A DNA stretch of 64,000 nt from Streptomyces sp. 3214.6. GTDB taxonomy: Bacteria; Actinomycetota; Actinomycetes; Streptomycetales; Streptomycetaceae. Shown here one piece after another: positions 44,759-54,034 of this stretch. Numbering within the stretch: position 1 is the first letter of the stretch; each line of letters begins with the position of its first letter. The stretch is taken from positions 2,604,001-2,668,000 of the forward strand of contig NZ_LT670819.1 in assembly GCF_900129855.1 (NCBI RefSeq), given 5' to 3'. The position numbers and the translations under genes are program-made. Below the pieces are notes generated by a model. That model was not told the DNA's origin and did not search any database. It worked only from the letters and a program-made list of their open reading frames with translations.

Positions 44759-44811
44759 CCGAAGGCCCGCCCCCTGCGATCACTGCGATCAGCAGGGGGG
44801 CGGGCCTTCGG
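44759..44811. terminator. Bidirectional terminator between protease copy 2 and hflX
   Basis: CCGAAGGCCCGCCCCC pairs with GGGGGCGGGCCTTCGG with one extra base in the right arm. It lies between genes ending at 44748 (rightward) and 44859 (leftward). Confidence 0.85.
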
Positions 44812-44858
44812 GCGTTGGGCCTTCGGGCGGTCCGCCATGGGCGGTCCGCCGTGGCGAC

Positions 44859-46352
44859 TCAGGCAGCCGGCGCCGGAACGTACGGCGCGAGGTCCGCCGC
44901 CAGTTCCTCATGCACCCGTACCTTCAGCAGGGTGCCCTCCGCCGTGTGCTCCGCGGAGATCACCTCGCCCTCGGTGTGGGCGCGGGCGACCAGCTTGCCG
45001 TGGGTGTACGGCACGAGCGCCTCGATCTCGACCGAGGGCCGCGGCAGCTCGTTGTCGATCAGCGCGAGCAGCTCGTCGATGCCCTGGCCGGTGCGGGCCG
45101 AGACGGCGATGGAACGCTGCTCGATCCGCATCAACCGCTGGAGCGTCAGCGGGTCGGCCGCGTCCGCCTTGTTGATGACGACGATCTCGGGCACCCCGGT
45201 GGCGCCGACGTCCCGGACCACCTCGCGCACGGCGGCCAACTGCTCCTCCGGGTTGGGGTGCGAGCCGTCCACCACGTGCAGGATCAGGTCGGACTCGCCG
45301 ACCTCCTCCATGGTGGAGCGGAACGCCTCGACCAGGTGGTGCGGCAGGTGCCGGACGAAGCCGACCGTGTCCGCCAGCGTGTACAGGCGGCCGCTGGGCG
45401 TCTCCGCCCGGCGCACGGTCGGGTCCAGGGTCGCGAACAGGGCGTTCTCGACCAGGACGCCCGCGCCCGTGAGGCGGTTGAGCAGGGACGACTTACCGGC
45501 GTTGGTGTAGCCCGCGATGGCGACGGACGGCACCTTGTGGCGCTTGCGTTCTTGGCGCTTGATCTCGCGGCCGGTCTTCATCTCCGCGATCTCCCGGCGC
45601 ATCTTCGCCATCTTCTCGCGGATCCGCCGCCGGTCCGTCTCGATCTTGGTCTCACCGGGGCCACGGGTGGCGAGGCCGCCGCCCTTGCCGCCGCCCATCT
45701 GACGGGACAGCGACTGACCCCAGCCGCGCAGCCTCGGCAGCATGTACTGCATCTGCGCGAGCGCGACCTGCGCCTTGCCCTCTCGGGACTTGGCGTGCTG
45801 GGCGAAGATGTCGAGAATCAGGGCCGTACGGTCGATGACCTTGACCTTGACGACGTCCTCGAGGTGGATCAGCTGCCCCGGGCTGAGCTCACCGTCGCAG
45901 ATGACGGTGTCCGCGCCCGTTTCGAGGACGATGTCGCGCAGCTCGTCGGCCTTGCCGGAACCGATGTAGGTGGCCGCGTCGGGCTTGTCGCGGCGCTGGA
46001 TGACGCCGTCGAGGACGAGGGCGCCCGCAGTCTCCGCGAGGGCGGCCAGCTCCGCGAGGGAGTTGTCCGCGTCCTGTGCGGTCCCCGTGGTCCAGACGCC
46101 GACGAGCACGACCCGCTCCAGGCGGAGCTGGCGGTACTCGACCTCGGTGACGTCCTCGAGTTCGGTGGAGAGGCCGGCCACGCGGCGCAGGGCCGCGCGC
46201 TCGGTGCGGTCGAACTGGTCGCCGTCCCGCTCTCCGTCGATCTCGTGGCTCCAGGCGACGTCCTCTTCCATCAGGGCATCGGCCCGAAGACCTTCGGGGT
46301 AGGCGTGCGCCATGCGCTTGGTGTCCTGGGAAGGGGAAGAAGAGGAGGTCAT
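44859..46352 (-). CDS. hflX: GTPase HflX
   Basis: This 497-residue protein has the HflX N-terminal domain (about 80-240, with GKADELRDIVLETGAD and the glycine-rich QMGGGKGGGLATRGPGE linker) and a G domain with G1 GYTNAGKSS, G3 DTVGF, G4 NKAD and G5 SAR. HflX rescues stalled ribosomes under stress. The ATG has AAGGA 5 bases upstream. It follows the M1 aminopeptidase gene by 136 bases. Nothing unusual is seen apart from a charged N-terminal extension of about 50 residues. Confidence 0.95.
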   Translation of the reverse strand: MTSSSSPSQDTKRMAHAYPEGLRADALMEEDVAWSHEIDGERDGDQFDRTERAALRRVAGLSTELEDVTEVEYRQLRLERVVLVGVWTTGTAQDADNSLAELAALAETAGALVLDGVIQRRDKPDAATYIGSGKADELRDIVLETGADTVICDGELSPGQLIHLEDVVKVKVIDRTALILDIFAQHAKSREGKAQVALAQMQYMLPRLRGWGQSLSRQMGGGKGGGLATRGPGETKIETDRRRIREKMAKMRREIAEMKTGREIKRQERKRHKVPSVAIAGYTNAGKSSLLNRLTGAGVLVENALFATLDPTVRRAETPSGRLYTLADTVGFVRHLPHHLVEAFRSTMEEVGESDLILHVVDGSHPNPEEQLAAVREVVRDVGATGVPEIVVINKADAADPLTLQRLMRIEQRSIAVSARTGQGIDELLALIDNELPRPSVEIEALVPYTHGKLVARAHTEGEVISAEHTAEGTLLKVRVHEELAADLAPYVPAPAA

Positions 46353-46488
46353 TGGGTCCTTACGTCGTTGGGGATGCCGGATCGGCGGCCTTCATGGATC
46401 TCAACGCACGAGTGTCCCGGGAGATTCCCGGGCCCGTGCCGCGCCGACCTCACGATGGTCGCACGGTACGGCCCGTCTCGTCACGGCC

Positions 46489-48096
46489 TTATTCCGCGGT
46501 ACGCGGGGCCTTCGGGACCGCATGCGGCGCGGCTTCCGGGCCGGCTTTCGGGAGGGTCTTCGAGTCGGTCTTCGAGTCCGCGTCGGCCTTCGGGTCGGCC
46601 TTCGCGATCGGTGCCGCCGACTTCCAGTCCGGGTGGCCGGGCATCGGCGGGGTCTTCTCGCTGTACAGCCATTGCTTGAAGAATCCGGCGAGATCGCGTC
46701 CGGAGATCTTTTCGGCGAGGCGCTCGAAGTCGGCCGTGGTCGCGGTGGAGTCCCGGTGGTCGTGCACCCACGCCCGCTCCAGGTGCTTGAACGCGGGCCG
46801 GCCGATCTCCTGGCGCAGGGCGTAGAGGACGAGGGCCGCACCGTCGTAGACGTTGGGGCGGAAGATGCTGATCTTCTGGCCGGGCTTGGGCGCCTTGGGC
46901 AGCGCCGGTGGGCCGCCCGCGGCGCGCCAGCGGTCGGAGGCGCCGTACGCCGCCTTCATGCGCGCCTGGAGTGTGCGGCCCGCCTTCTCCTCCGCGTACA
47001 GCGCCTCGTACCAGGTGGCGTGTCCTTCGTTGAGCCACAGGTCGGACCAGGTGCGCGGGCTGACGCTGTCGCCGAACCACTGGTGGGACAGCTCATGCAC
47101 CATGATCGACTCGAGGTACCACTGGGGGTAGCTAGGCTCGGTGAAGAGGTCTCTCTCGAAGAGGGAGAGGGTCTGCGTCTCGAGTTCGAACCCGGTGGAG
47201 GCCTCGGCCAGGAGCACGCCGTACGCCTCGAAGGGGTAGGGGCCGACCTTGCCCTCCATCCAGGCGATCTGGTCGGGGGTCTTCTTCAGCCACGGTTCGA
47301 GGAGCTTGCGGTCCTTGGTGGGCACGACGTCCCGGACGGGCAGGGCGTGCGGCCCCGCGCGGTGCACGACGGTGGACCGGCCGATGGACACCTGGGCGAG
47401 TTCGGTGGCCATGGGGTGCTGCGTGCGGTACGTCCAGGTGGTCGCCCTGCCGACCCGGTCCATGCCGGTCGGCAGCCCGTTGGCCACCGCCGTGTAGCCG
47501 TTGGGGGCCGTGATCCGGACGGTGAACATCGCCTTGTCGGAGGGGTGGTCGTTGCACGGGAAGACCAGGTGGGCGGCGTCCGCCTGGTTGGCCATCGCGA
47601 GACCGTCCGTGGTCCTGATCCAGCCGCCGTCCCGGTCGGCGGGGCTCACGGGGTCGCTGGTGTGCCGCACGGTGATCCGCATCCAGCTGCCCGGGGGCAG
47701 CGCGTCCTTGGGGGTGACCACCAGGTCCTCGCCGGCGCCGGCGAAGGCGGCGGGTTCGCCGTCGACCTCGACCGAGTCGACCTTGCCGTGGGCGAAGTCG
47801 AGGTTGATCCGGTCGAGGGCTGTCGTGGTCCAGGCGTCGATGGTGGTGACCGCCTGGAGTGGCTTGTCGTTGGCGCCGGAATAGGTGAAGGACAGGTCGT
47901 AGGACGCGACGTCGTACCCGGGGTTGCCCAGGTCCGGGAAGAGGCGGTCGCCGACGCCGAGCGGGGTCGGCGGAGCGCTCGCGGCGACCAGGCAGACGGA
48001 GACGGCCGAGGCGAGCAGCGCGGATTTCAGCCGACGGGAGGGTCCGGGTCGGGCGGACGGGGCTCGCGGGGTCCGGGCGCGGGGGGTGAGCAGCAT
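46489..48096 (-). CDS. Secreted M1-family zinc aminopeptidase
   Basis: The 535-residue protein has a Sec signal peptide (about 1-42), the M1 N-terminal beta-domain and a gluzincin domain with HELSHQWFGDSV (HExxH) and the third zinc ligand in WLNEG, 18 residues later. The exopeptidase motif is GFELETQT rather than GAMEN, as in related secreted bacterial M1 enzymes. It lacks the large C-terminal domain of classical PepN. A Lys/Pro/Asp low-complexity tail follows (about 490-535). The ATG has only a weak ribosome site. A long hairpin lies upstream, between it and rshA. Confidence 0.9.
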   Translation of the reverse strand: MLLTPRARTPRAPSARPGPSRRLKSALLASAVSVCLVAASAPPTPLGVGDRLFPDLGNPGYDVASYDLSFTYSGANDKPLQAVTTIDAWTTTALDRINLDFAHGKVDSVEVDGEPAAFAGAGEDLVVTPKDALPPGSWMRITVRHTSDPVSPADRDGGWIRTTDGLAMANQADAAHLVFPCNDHPSDKAMFTVRITAPNGYTAVANGLPTGMDRVGRATTWTYRTQHPMATELAQVSIGRSTVVHRAGPHALPVRDVVPTKDRKLLEPWLKKTPDQIAWMEGKVGPYPFEAYGVLLAEASTGFELETQTLSLFERDLFTEPSYPQWYLESIMVHELSHQWFGDSVSPRTWSDLWLNEGHATWYEALYAEEKAGRTLQARMKAAYGASDRWRAAGGPPALPKAPKPGQKISIFRPNVYDGAALVLYALRQEIGRPAFKHLERAWVHDHRDSTATTADFERLAEKISGRDLAGFFKQWLYSEKTPPMPGHPDWKSAAPIAKADPKADADSKTDSKTLPKAGPEAAPHAVPKAPRTAE

Positions 48097-48164
48097 GCAC
48101 CACCGCTACCAGCGCACACGGGCGCCGCGTCGGCGACGCGCGCCCGCCCCACCCGAACGGGTTG

Positions 48165-48227
48165 CCCACGTGCGCGTGCGTGACGCCGGCGAGCGGATCC
48201 GGCGCGACGCGTGCACGCGCGCGTGGG
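48165..48227 (-). terminator. Imperfect long hairpin past rshA
   Basis: CCCACG plus an alternating CG/TG arm at 48165-48181 pairs imperfectly with the arm ending at 48227, just beyond the rshA stop at 48233 and upstream of the M1 gene. Confidence 0.5.
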
Positions 48228-48232
48228 GATGC

Positions 48233-50431
48233 CTACATCGTCCCCGAGGAGGAGGACGAGGCGTGGTGCTGCGCGCGGTCCACGTCGTACACCCCGGGCA
48301 CGTTGCGCATGGCGCGGATGAGGGTGGGCAGGTGTGCCGCGTCCGGGAGTTGGACGGTGTAGGTGTGGCGCACCCGCTGCTGGCTCGGGGGCTCGACGGT
48401 CGCGGAGACGATCTCGGCACCTTCCGAGGCCATCGCCTCGGTGAGGTCCGCGAGCAGATGGGGGCGGCCGAAGGATTCGGCGACCAGGGTGACCCGGCAT
48501 CCGGTGGTGTCGCCCCAGCGCACGTCGACCTCTTCGCGCCCCGCGTTCGCCATGCGCGCCACGGCCGCGCACTCGGCGCGGTGGACGGTCACCACTCCCC
48601 CGCGCACGGCGAAGCCGGTGATCTCGTCGAGCGGCACGGGCGTACAGCATCCGGCGAGCCGGACGCTCGCGTCGGGCCGGTCCACGACGGTGATCGCGGC
48701 GCCGGGCCGCGCGGCGGACGCGTCGGCCGCGGGCGCGTCGGCCGGGTTCCGCGGGGTCGGCTCGGCGGCCTTGGGAGGGCTCACGGTCCCCGAGCTCGCT
48801 GCGGGTTCGGGGTGCTCGTGTTCGGCCGGGGCCGGGTGCGTCGCCAGCCATCGTTGGATGGCGATCCGGGCGGCGGGGGTGTGGGCGTGCTCCAGCCACT
48901 CCCTGGAGGGCTCCGAGGCGGGGTCCTGGCCCATGAGGAGCTGGACGGTGTCGCCGTCCCGCAGGACCGTGCTGAGGGTCGCCAGGCGGCCGTTCACGCG
49001 GGCGCCGATGCAGGCGTGGGCGTCCTCGCCGTACTGCGCGTACGCGGCGTCGACACAGGTCGCCCCCTCGGGCAGGCCGAGCGTGCCGCCGTCGGGGCGG
49101 AAGACGGTGATCTCGCGGTCCTGGGCGAGGTCCTCGCGCAGGGTGGACCAGAAGGTGTCGGGATCGGGTGCGGCCTCCTGCCAGTCGAGGAGGCGGGAGA
49201 GCCAGCCGGGCCGGGTGGGGTCGACGCGTTCCCCGTCGGCGGGGGCTCCCTCCCGGGTCTGCTCCTCGGCGAGAGCCGTGTAGGGGTTGCCGAGCGCGAC
49301 GACGCCGGCCTCGGCGACCTTGTGCATCTGGTGCGTGCGGATGAGGACTTCGGCGACCTGGCCGTCCTCGCGGGCGACGGCGGTGTGCAGCGACTGGTAC
49401 AGGTTGAACTTCGGGACGGCGATGAAGTCCTTGAACTCCGAGACGACCGGCGTCATACAGGTGTGCAGTTCGCCGAGGACGGCGTAACAGTCGGCGTCCT
49501 CGTTCACCAGCACCAGCAGGCGGCCGAAGTCGGCGCCCCGCATCCGGCCGCGCTTGCGGGCCGCGCGGTGCACGGAGACGAAGTGCCGTGGCCGGATGAG
49601 GACTTCGGCCTGGATGCCGGCGTCGCGCAGGACCGTGCGCATCGCGTCGGCGAACTCGGCGAGGGGGTCGTCCGCACGGGAGGCGTTGTCGACGATCAGC
49701 TCGCGGGTGTGCTCGTACTCCTCTGGGTGGAGGATCGCGAAGACCAGGTCCTCCAGTTCGGTCTTGAGCGCCTGGACGCCGAGGCGTTCGGCGAGCGGGA
49801 TGAGGACGTCGCGGGTCACCTTGGCGATGCGCGCCTGCTTCTCGGGTCGCATCACCCCCAGGGTGCGCATGTTGTGCAGCCGGTCGGCGAGTTTGATCGA
49901 CATCACGCGGACGTCGTTGCCGGTGGCGACGAGCATCTTGCGGAAGGTCTCGGGCTCGGCGGCCGCCCCGTAGTCGACCTTCTCCAGCTTCGTGACGCCG
50001 TCGACGAGATAGCGCACCTCGGCGCCGAACTGCTCACCGACCTGATCGAGCGTCACATCGGTGTCCTCGACGGTGTCGTGGAGCAGAGAGGCCGTCAGGG
50101 TCGTGGTCTCCGCGCCGAGTTCGGCGAGGATCAGGGTCACGGCGAGCGGGTGGGTGATGTAGGGCTCGCCGCTCTTGCGCATCTGGCCGCGGTGCGAGGA
50201 CTCGGCGAGCACGTAGGCGCGGTGCAGCGGTTCCAGGTCGGCGTGCGGATGGTGGGCGCGGTGGACCTCGACCACGTGACCGATCGCGTCGGGCAGTCGG
50301 CCGCGGGAGGTGGGACCGAGCAGCGCGGCCCCGACCAGGCGGCGCAGGTCGATCCGGGGACGGCTGCGCCTGCGGGGCGTGGCCGGTACTACCGGGCCTG
50401 GGGTCGCAGGGTTCGTGGCCTCCGCACTCAT
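48233..50431 (-). CDS. rshA: RelA/SpoT homologue RshA
   Basis: This 732-residue RSH protein has an N-terminal HD hydrolase domain (RKSGEPYITHP, LLHDTVEDTD, KLADRLHNMRT), a synthetase-like domain (about 240-360), TGS (about 420-480) and a C-terminal zinc-finger/ACT region. The HD residues look intact. The synthetase keeps NLYQSLHT and AEVLIRT but the stretch normally YDLxAxRI reads ADFGRLLVL, so the catalytic Asp appears lost. I identify it as the S. coelicolor RshA type, not the main RelA, by position between the M1 aminopeptidase and dapF. ATG at 50429-50431 follows GGAGG with a 5-6 base spacer. Confidence 0.9.
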   Translation of the reverse strand: MSAEATNPATPGPVVPATPRRRSRPRIDLRRLVGAALLGPTSRGRLPDAIGHVVEVHRAHHPHADLEPLHRAYVLAESSHRGQMRKSGEPYITHPLAVTLILAELGAETTTLTASLLHDTVEDTDVTLDQVGEQFGAEVRYLVDGVTKLEKVDYGAAAEPETFRKMLVATGNDVRVMSIKLADRLHNMRTLGVMRPEKQARIAKVTRDVLIPLAERLGVQALKTELEDLVFAILHPEEYEHTRELIVDNASRADDPLAEFADAMRTVLRDAGIQAEVLIRPRHFVSVHRAARKRGRMRGADFGRLLVLVNEDADCYAVLGELHTCMTPVVSEFKDFIAVPKFNLYQSLHTAVAREDGQVAEVLIRTHQMHKVAEAGVVALGNPYTALAEEQTREGAPADGERVDPTRPGWLSRLLDWQEAAPDPDTFWSTLREDLAQDREITVFRPDGGTLGLPEGATCVDAAYAQYGEDAHACIGARVNGRLATLSTVLRDGDTVQLLMGQDPASEPSREWLEHAHTPAARIAIQRWLATHPAPAEHEHPEPAASSGTVSPPKAAEPTPRNPADAPAADASAARPGAAITVVDRPDASVRLAGCCTPVPLDEITGFAVRGGVVTVHRAECAAVARMANAGREEVDVRWGDTTGCRVTLVAESFGRPHLLADLTEAMASEGAEIVSATVEPPSQQRVRHTYTVQLPDAAHLPTLIRAMRNVPGVYDVDRAQHHASSSSSGTM

Positions 50432-50730
50432 GGGCACCTCCGGCTGCGTGGACCGGCGGACGGGGTGTCCCAGGGCGGACACGGCTCAGGGGACTGGTTA
50501 TGGTCCCCCGTCCGGGCCGGTGCTTGATGCTACCGAGCCCATCACGCGCGACTGACCGCCTCTCGCCGAGCGTGAAACGGATCACCCCTTCGAGCGACGG
50601 ATAAGAGGTTTACGGTTTTGAGCCACCCGACCGAGGGGCGGTCGCGCATTCGAACCCACGACCGGCCCCCGGGGCGTGCTCCCGCCTGCCATCAGACCGT
50701 CCCGGCCTCCGATGCCATGCCGTGTCGGGA
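50432..50730. other. dapF-rshA intergenic region
   Basis: These 299 bases separate dapF from rshA on the same strand. A 7-bp hairpin around TTCGAA near 50636-50660 (minus GGTCGTG and CGCGACC) resembles a tRNA T-arm but no acceptor or anticodon arm can be folded. The rshA promoter is probably here but no convincing -35/-10 pair is seen. Confidence 0.35.
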
Positions 50731-51600
50731 TCAACGGGCGACTGTTTCCAGCCACTCGGGATCGATCTCTCCTGTGGCGACGATCACTGCGGGCCCGGTC
50801 ATCTCGATCTCCCCGTCGGGCCGCTCGGTGATCAGCAGTCGGCCACCGGGCAGGTCGACGGTGTAGGTGACCGGCGTCCCGGTGGCCGCCGGGTCGATGC
50901 CGTCCCTGCGCGCGGCCGCCACGGCGACGGCGCACGCGCCCGTGCCGCACGAGCGGGTCTCGCCGGACCCGCGCTCGTGCACGCGCAGGGCGACGTGCCG
51001 CGGGCCGCGGTCCACGACGAACTCGACGTTGACGCCGTCCGGGTAGGCGGAGGCGGGGCTGAAGGGCGGCGGGGAGAACAGGTCGCCGGCGTGGGCGAGG
51101 TCGTCCACGAAGGCGACGGCGTGCGGGTTGCCCATGTTGACGTTGCGCGCGGGCCAACTGCGCGGGCCGACGCTCACCGTGACGTCCCCTTCGGGGAGCC
51201 GGGCCCTGCCCATGCCGACCGTGACGTCCCCGTCCTTGGCGATGTGCACGCTCTTGACGCCCCCGCGCGTGGCGACCGCGAGGTCGCCCTCGGGGACGAG
51301 CCCGGCCCGCTGGAGATAGCGGGCGAAGACGCGGACTCCGTTGCCGCACATCTCGGCGACGGAGCCGTCGCCGTTGCGGTAGTCCATGAACCACTCCGCC
51401 TCGGCCGCCATGTCCTTCGCCTCGGGGTGTGCGGCGGAGCGCACGACGTGCAGCACTCCGTCGCCGCCGATGCCCGCGCGACGGTCGCACAGGGCGGCGA
51501 CCGCGGCCGGGGTGAGGTCGATGGCGTTCTCGGCGTCCGGGACGATCACGAAGTCGTTCTCGGTGCCGTGACCCTTGAGGAAGGCGATCCGCGTGCTCAT
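50731..51600 (-). CDS. dapF: Diaminopimelate epimerase
   Basis: This 289-residue enzyme converts LL- to meso-diaminopimelate in lysine and peptidoglycan synthesis. The two catalytic cysteines are visible in MCGNGVR and ETRSCGTGACA. KGHGTENDF at the N-terminus is the family signature. The ATG at 51598-51600 has GAGGA immediately upstream, too close to be ideal, but the N-terminus fits the family. A membrane-protein gene and miaA precede it on the same strand. Confidence 0.96.
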   Translation of the reverse strand: MSTRIAFLKGHGTENDFVIVPDAENAIDLTPAAVAALCDRRAGIGGDGVLHVVRSAAHPEAKDMAAEAEWFMDYRNGDGSVAEMCGNGVRVFARYLQRAGLVPEGDLAVATRGGVKSVHIAKDGDVTVGMGRARLPEGDVTVSVGPRSWPARNVNMGNPHAVAFVDDLAHAGDLFSPPPFSPASAYPDGVNVEFVVDRGPRHVALRVHERGSGETRSCGTGACAVAVAAARRDGIDPAATGTPVTYTVDLPGGRLLITERPDGEIEMTGPAVIVATGEIDPEWLETVAR

Positions 51601-51633
51601 TCCTCGATCGTACGGGGTGGGCGAGCGCGACGG

Positions 51634-52143
51634 TCAGCGCAGCCGGGCGACCCGCCAGACGGCCAGGGCCACCACCGCCGCGACCATCACGACGTAGGCG
51701 AGGACGACCCGCCAGTCGGGCCGGCGCCCGGAGCCGCGCTGGGGCAGGCCGGGCCACGTGTAACCGACGCGGCGGGCGGCCGTCATTCCCCAGCCGGCCG
51801 CGCAGAAGCAGATCAGCAGCCCGAGCATGGCGATCATGGCCCCGCTGTCGCCGAAGTCGAAGGCGAGCGGGAAGGCGAACATCAGGGAGCCGATCGCGGC
51901 CAGGGCCACGATGGGCGCGAGCTGCCAGATCCGCAGCCGTCGCTGCGGGCGCAGCTCGACCTCGACCTCGGGGCCGCTCGCGAACATCTCCTCCGGCTCG
52001 GGACCGTCGTCGCTCACACCGCCCTGGGTGTCGTCCTCGTCCGGCCCGTCAGGGCTCAGACGGCTCTCCTCGGGCTCCGGTTCAGCGCCCTCGACGGTGC
52101 GGTGCTCGGTGCCTTCTGCGGTGTCGCGAGGGCCGGCCTCCAT
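51634..52143 (-). CDS. Unknown protein with acidic N-terminus and membrane spans
   Basis: This 169-residue protein has an acidic, probably disordered N-terminus (about 1-60), then RPQRRLRIWQL and three hydrophobic segments (about 73-93, 98-119 and 147-163). I recognise no domain. ATG at 52141-52143 is chosen, with GGAGG 10 bases upstream; a GTG two codons earlier has shorter spacing and is possible. It lies between miaA and dapF on the same strand and probably co-transcribes with both. Confidence 0.75.
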   Translation of the reverse strand: MEAGPRDTAEGTEHRTVEGAEPEPEESRLSPDGPDEDDTQGGVSDDGPEPEEMFASGPEVEVELRPQRRLRIWQLAPIVALAAIGSLMFAFPLAFDFGDSGAMIAMLGLLICFCAAGWGMTAARRVGYTWPGLPQRGSGRRPDWRVVLAYVVMVAAVVALAVWRVARLR

Positions 52144-52250
52144 CGCCACGCGCCCTCCCAACTCGGACTCCACTTGTCGATCGAAGCTCGATGATGGCAC
52201 GGCACCGGAGGCCCGGATGACGGCCTGGGCGTCCCGATGCCATGACGTGA

Positions 52251-53189
52251 TCAGGCTGTAACCGGTCGTTCCACCAACGCCAGCGCGAGCTCCGGAAGTT
52301 CTGTGAGATCAGCCGCAGCCCCACTCAACCAGTGCACCCGCGGATCGCGCCTGAACCACGAATCCTGACGGCGCGCGAAGCGCTTGGTGGCACGCACGGT
52401 CTCCGTGCGCGCCTCGGCCTCGGTGCACTCGCCGGCCAGGGCCGTGAGGACCTGCTGGTAGCCGAGCGCGCGCGAGGCCGTGCGCCCCTCGCGCAGGCCC
52501 TGCGCCTCCAGCGCGCGGACCTCGTCCACAAGCCCCGCGTCCCACATGCGGTCGACGCGGCGGGCGATGCGCTCATCGAGTTCGGGGCGCGCCACGTCGA
52601 CCCCGATCTGGACGGTGTCGTAGACGGAGTCATGCCCCGGCAGGTTGGCGGTGAAGGGCTTGCCGGTGATCTCGATCACCTCGAGGGCCCGCACGATCCG
52701 GCGGCCGTTGCCGGGCAGGATCGCGTGCGCGGCCTCGGGGTCGGCGGCGGCCAGCCGGGCGTGCAGCGCTCCCGAGCCGCGCAGCGTGAGCTCCTCCTCG
52801 AGGCGGGCGCGGACCTCGGGGTCGGTACCGGGGAACTCCAGGTTGTCGACGGCGCCACGGACGTACAGCCCGGAGCCGCCGACGAGAATCGGCCACCGGC
52901 CCTCGGCGAGCAGGGCGTCGATCCGCGCACGGGCCAGCCTCTGGTACTCGGCGACGGAGGCGGTGACCGTGACGTCCCAGACGTCGAGGAGGTGGTGCGG
53001 GACGCCGCCGCGCTCCTCGGGCGTCAGCTTGGCGGTGCCGATGTCCATCCCTCGGTAGAGCTGCATGGAGTCGGCGTTGACGACCTCGCCGCCGAGTCGC
53101 TGGGCCAGGAAGACGCCCAGATCGGACTTTCCGGCCGCGGTCGGTCCGACGACGGCGATGACGCGGGGGGCGGGGGGTGCGCTGCTCAC
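52251..53189 (-). CDS. miaA: tRNA dimethylallyltransferase MiaA
   Basis: This 312-residue enzyme adds an isopentenyl group to A37 of tRNAs reading UNN codons, the first step to ms2i6A, completed by MiaB nearby. Motifs are GPTAAGKSDLG (P-loop), NADSMQLYRGMDIGTAK and LVGGSGLYVRG. GTG at 53187-53189 gives the family length; the ribosome site is weak. The acidic small-protein genes at 53371 lie divergent from it. Confidence 0.95.
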   Translation of the reverse strand: MSSAPPAPRVIAVVGPTAAGKSDLGVFLAQRLGGEVVNADSMQLYRGMDIGTAKLTPEERGGVPHHLLDVWDVTVTASVAEYQRLARARIDALLAEGRWPILVGGSGLYVRGAVDNLEFPGTDPEVRARLEEELTLRGSGALHARLAAADPEAAHAILPGNGRRIVRALEVIEITGKPFTANLPGHDSVYDTVQIGVDVARPELDERIARRVDRMWDAGLVDEVRALEAQGLREGRTASRALGYQQVLTALAGECTEAEARTETVRATKRFARRQDSWFRRDPRVHWLSGAAADLTELPELALALVERPVTA

Positions 53190-53370
53190 TGCACCAGTCT
53201 CGCAAACCTCGACCCCCGCCCTCGAACGAGTTACGTGACGGCACCGGCCCGGAGTCGTTGCCCGTTGCGAGATTCCCGTCGCCCTTCGCAGGGGCGGCGG
53301 CCCCGGTGGCGCAATCGGACGCACCGGCCAACGCGGGATTTCGCCCGCACGAGTACCGTATGGAGTGGAT

Positions 53371-53658
53371 ATGGGCGTTTTGGCGCGACTTTTCCGGAGG
53401 TCGAAGGTCACGGAGGAGGCGGCTGCCGAGGAGGCGACGAACGCCGCCGAGGCGCCGGGCGGTACGCCGCAGGACGGCACCGACGGGGAACCGGCTGCAG
53501 AGGTCACCCAGGAGGCGACCGAAGCCGAGGACGGCACGGCGGCAGAGGCGGAACCGGCAGCGGAGCCGGCCGCCGCCGACGACGGCGTCGAGATTCCCCG
53601 GCAGCAGTCCGCCGAGGAAGCGGCCGACAGCGAGGCCGGCGAAGGCGCTCGCACGTAG
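53371..53658 (+). CDS. Small acidic protein of unknown function
   Basis: This 95-residue protein has a short basic, amphipathic N-terminus (MGVLARLFRRSK) and an acidic Ala/Glu-rich remainder, mostly disordered. No domain is recognised. ATG at 53371 follows GGAG with a 5-base spacer. It lies 24 bases before the antitoxin-like gene and probably co-transcribes. Divergent from miaA. Confidence 0.7.
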   Translation: MGVLARLFRRSKVTEEAAAEEATNAAEAPGGTPQDGTDGEPAAEVTQEATEAEDGTAAEAEPAAEPAAADDGVEIPRQQSAEEAADSEAGEGART

Positions 53659-53682
53659 GGAACCCGCGAGGGAAGGTGACCC

Positions 53683-53955
53683 ATGGGTCTTTTGGACAAT
53701 TTGAAGGCCAAGCTCGCCCCGGCCAAGGGCAAGGTCTCGGACCTCGCGCACCAGCACGGGGACAAGATCCAGCACGGTCTCGACAAGGCCGCGCATGTCG
53801 TCGACGAGAAGACCAAGGGCAAGTACAGCAACAAGATCCATACGGGCACCGACAAGGCCAAGGGCGCCATGGACCGGATCGCGCACAAGGACGAGCCTCC
53901 AGCGGGCGGCGGGGACACGTTCACTCCGCCGACCCCGCCTCCACCGGCTTCCTGA
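53683..53955 (+). CDS. MT0933/Rv0909-like antitoxin family protein
   Basis: The 90-residue protein has a Lys/Ala-rich helix (MGLLDNLKAKLAPAKGKV), a motif-like GLDKAAHVVDEKTKGKY with GTDKAKGAMDRI, and a Pro-rich tail. It matches the small MT0933-type antitoxin family, named from a mycobacterial toxin-antitoxin gene pair. No toxin-like gene is adjacent, so the antitoxin label is a family name only. The ATG follows GGAAGG. A 23-bp hairpin terminator follows. Confidence 0.8.
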   Translation: MGLLDNLKAKLAPAKGKVSDLAHQHGDKIQHGLDKAAHVVDEKTKGKYSNKIHTGTDKAKGAMDRIAHKDEPPAGGGDTFTPPTPPPPAS

Positions 53956-53960
53956 ACCGC

Positions 53961-54019
53961 GCGTGAAACGGCGGACGGCCGCGGAGCGGAGACGCTCGCG
54001 GCCGTCCGCCGTTTCACGC
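53961..54019. terminator. 23-bp perfect hairpin
   Basis: The arm at 53961-53983 (starting GCGTGAAACGGCGG) is exactly complementary to 53997-54019, with a 13-base loop. It lies between convergent genes ending at 53955 and 54035 and is the strongest stem in the window. Confidence 0.9.
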
Positions 54020-54034
54020 CCTCCGGCCCGTCCG

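Noticed and set aside
50636..50662. T-arm-like TTCGAA hairpin suggesting a tRNA remnant or att site
   Set aside because: Only a 7-bp stem is visible; no acceptor, D or anticodon arm can be folded on either strand, and no integrase or direct repeat is nearby.
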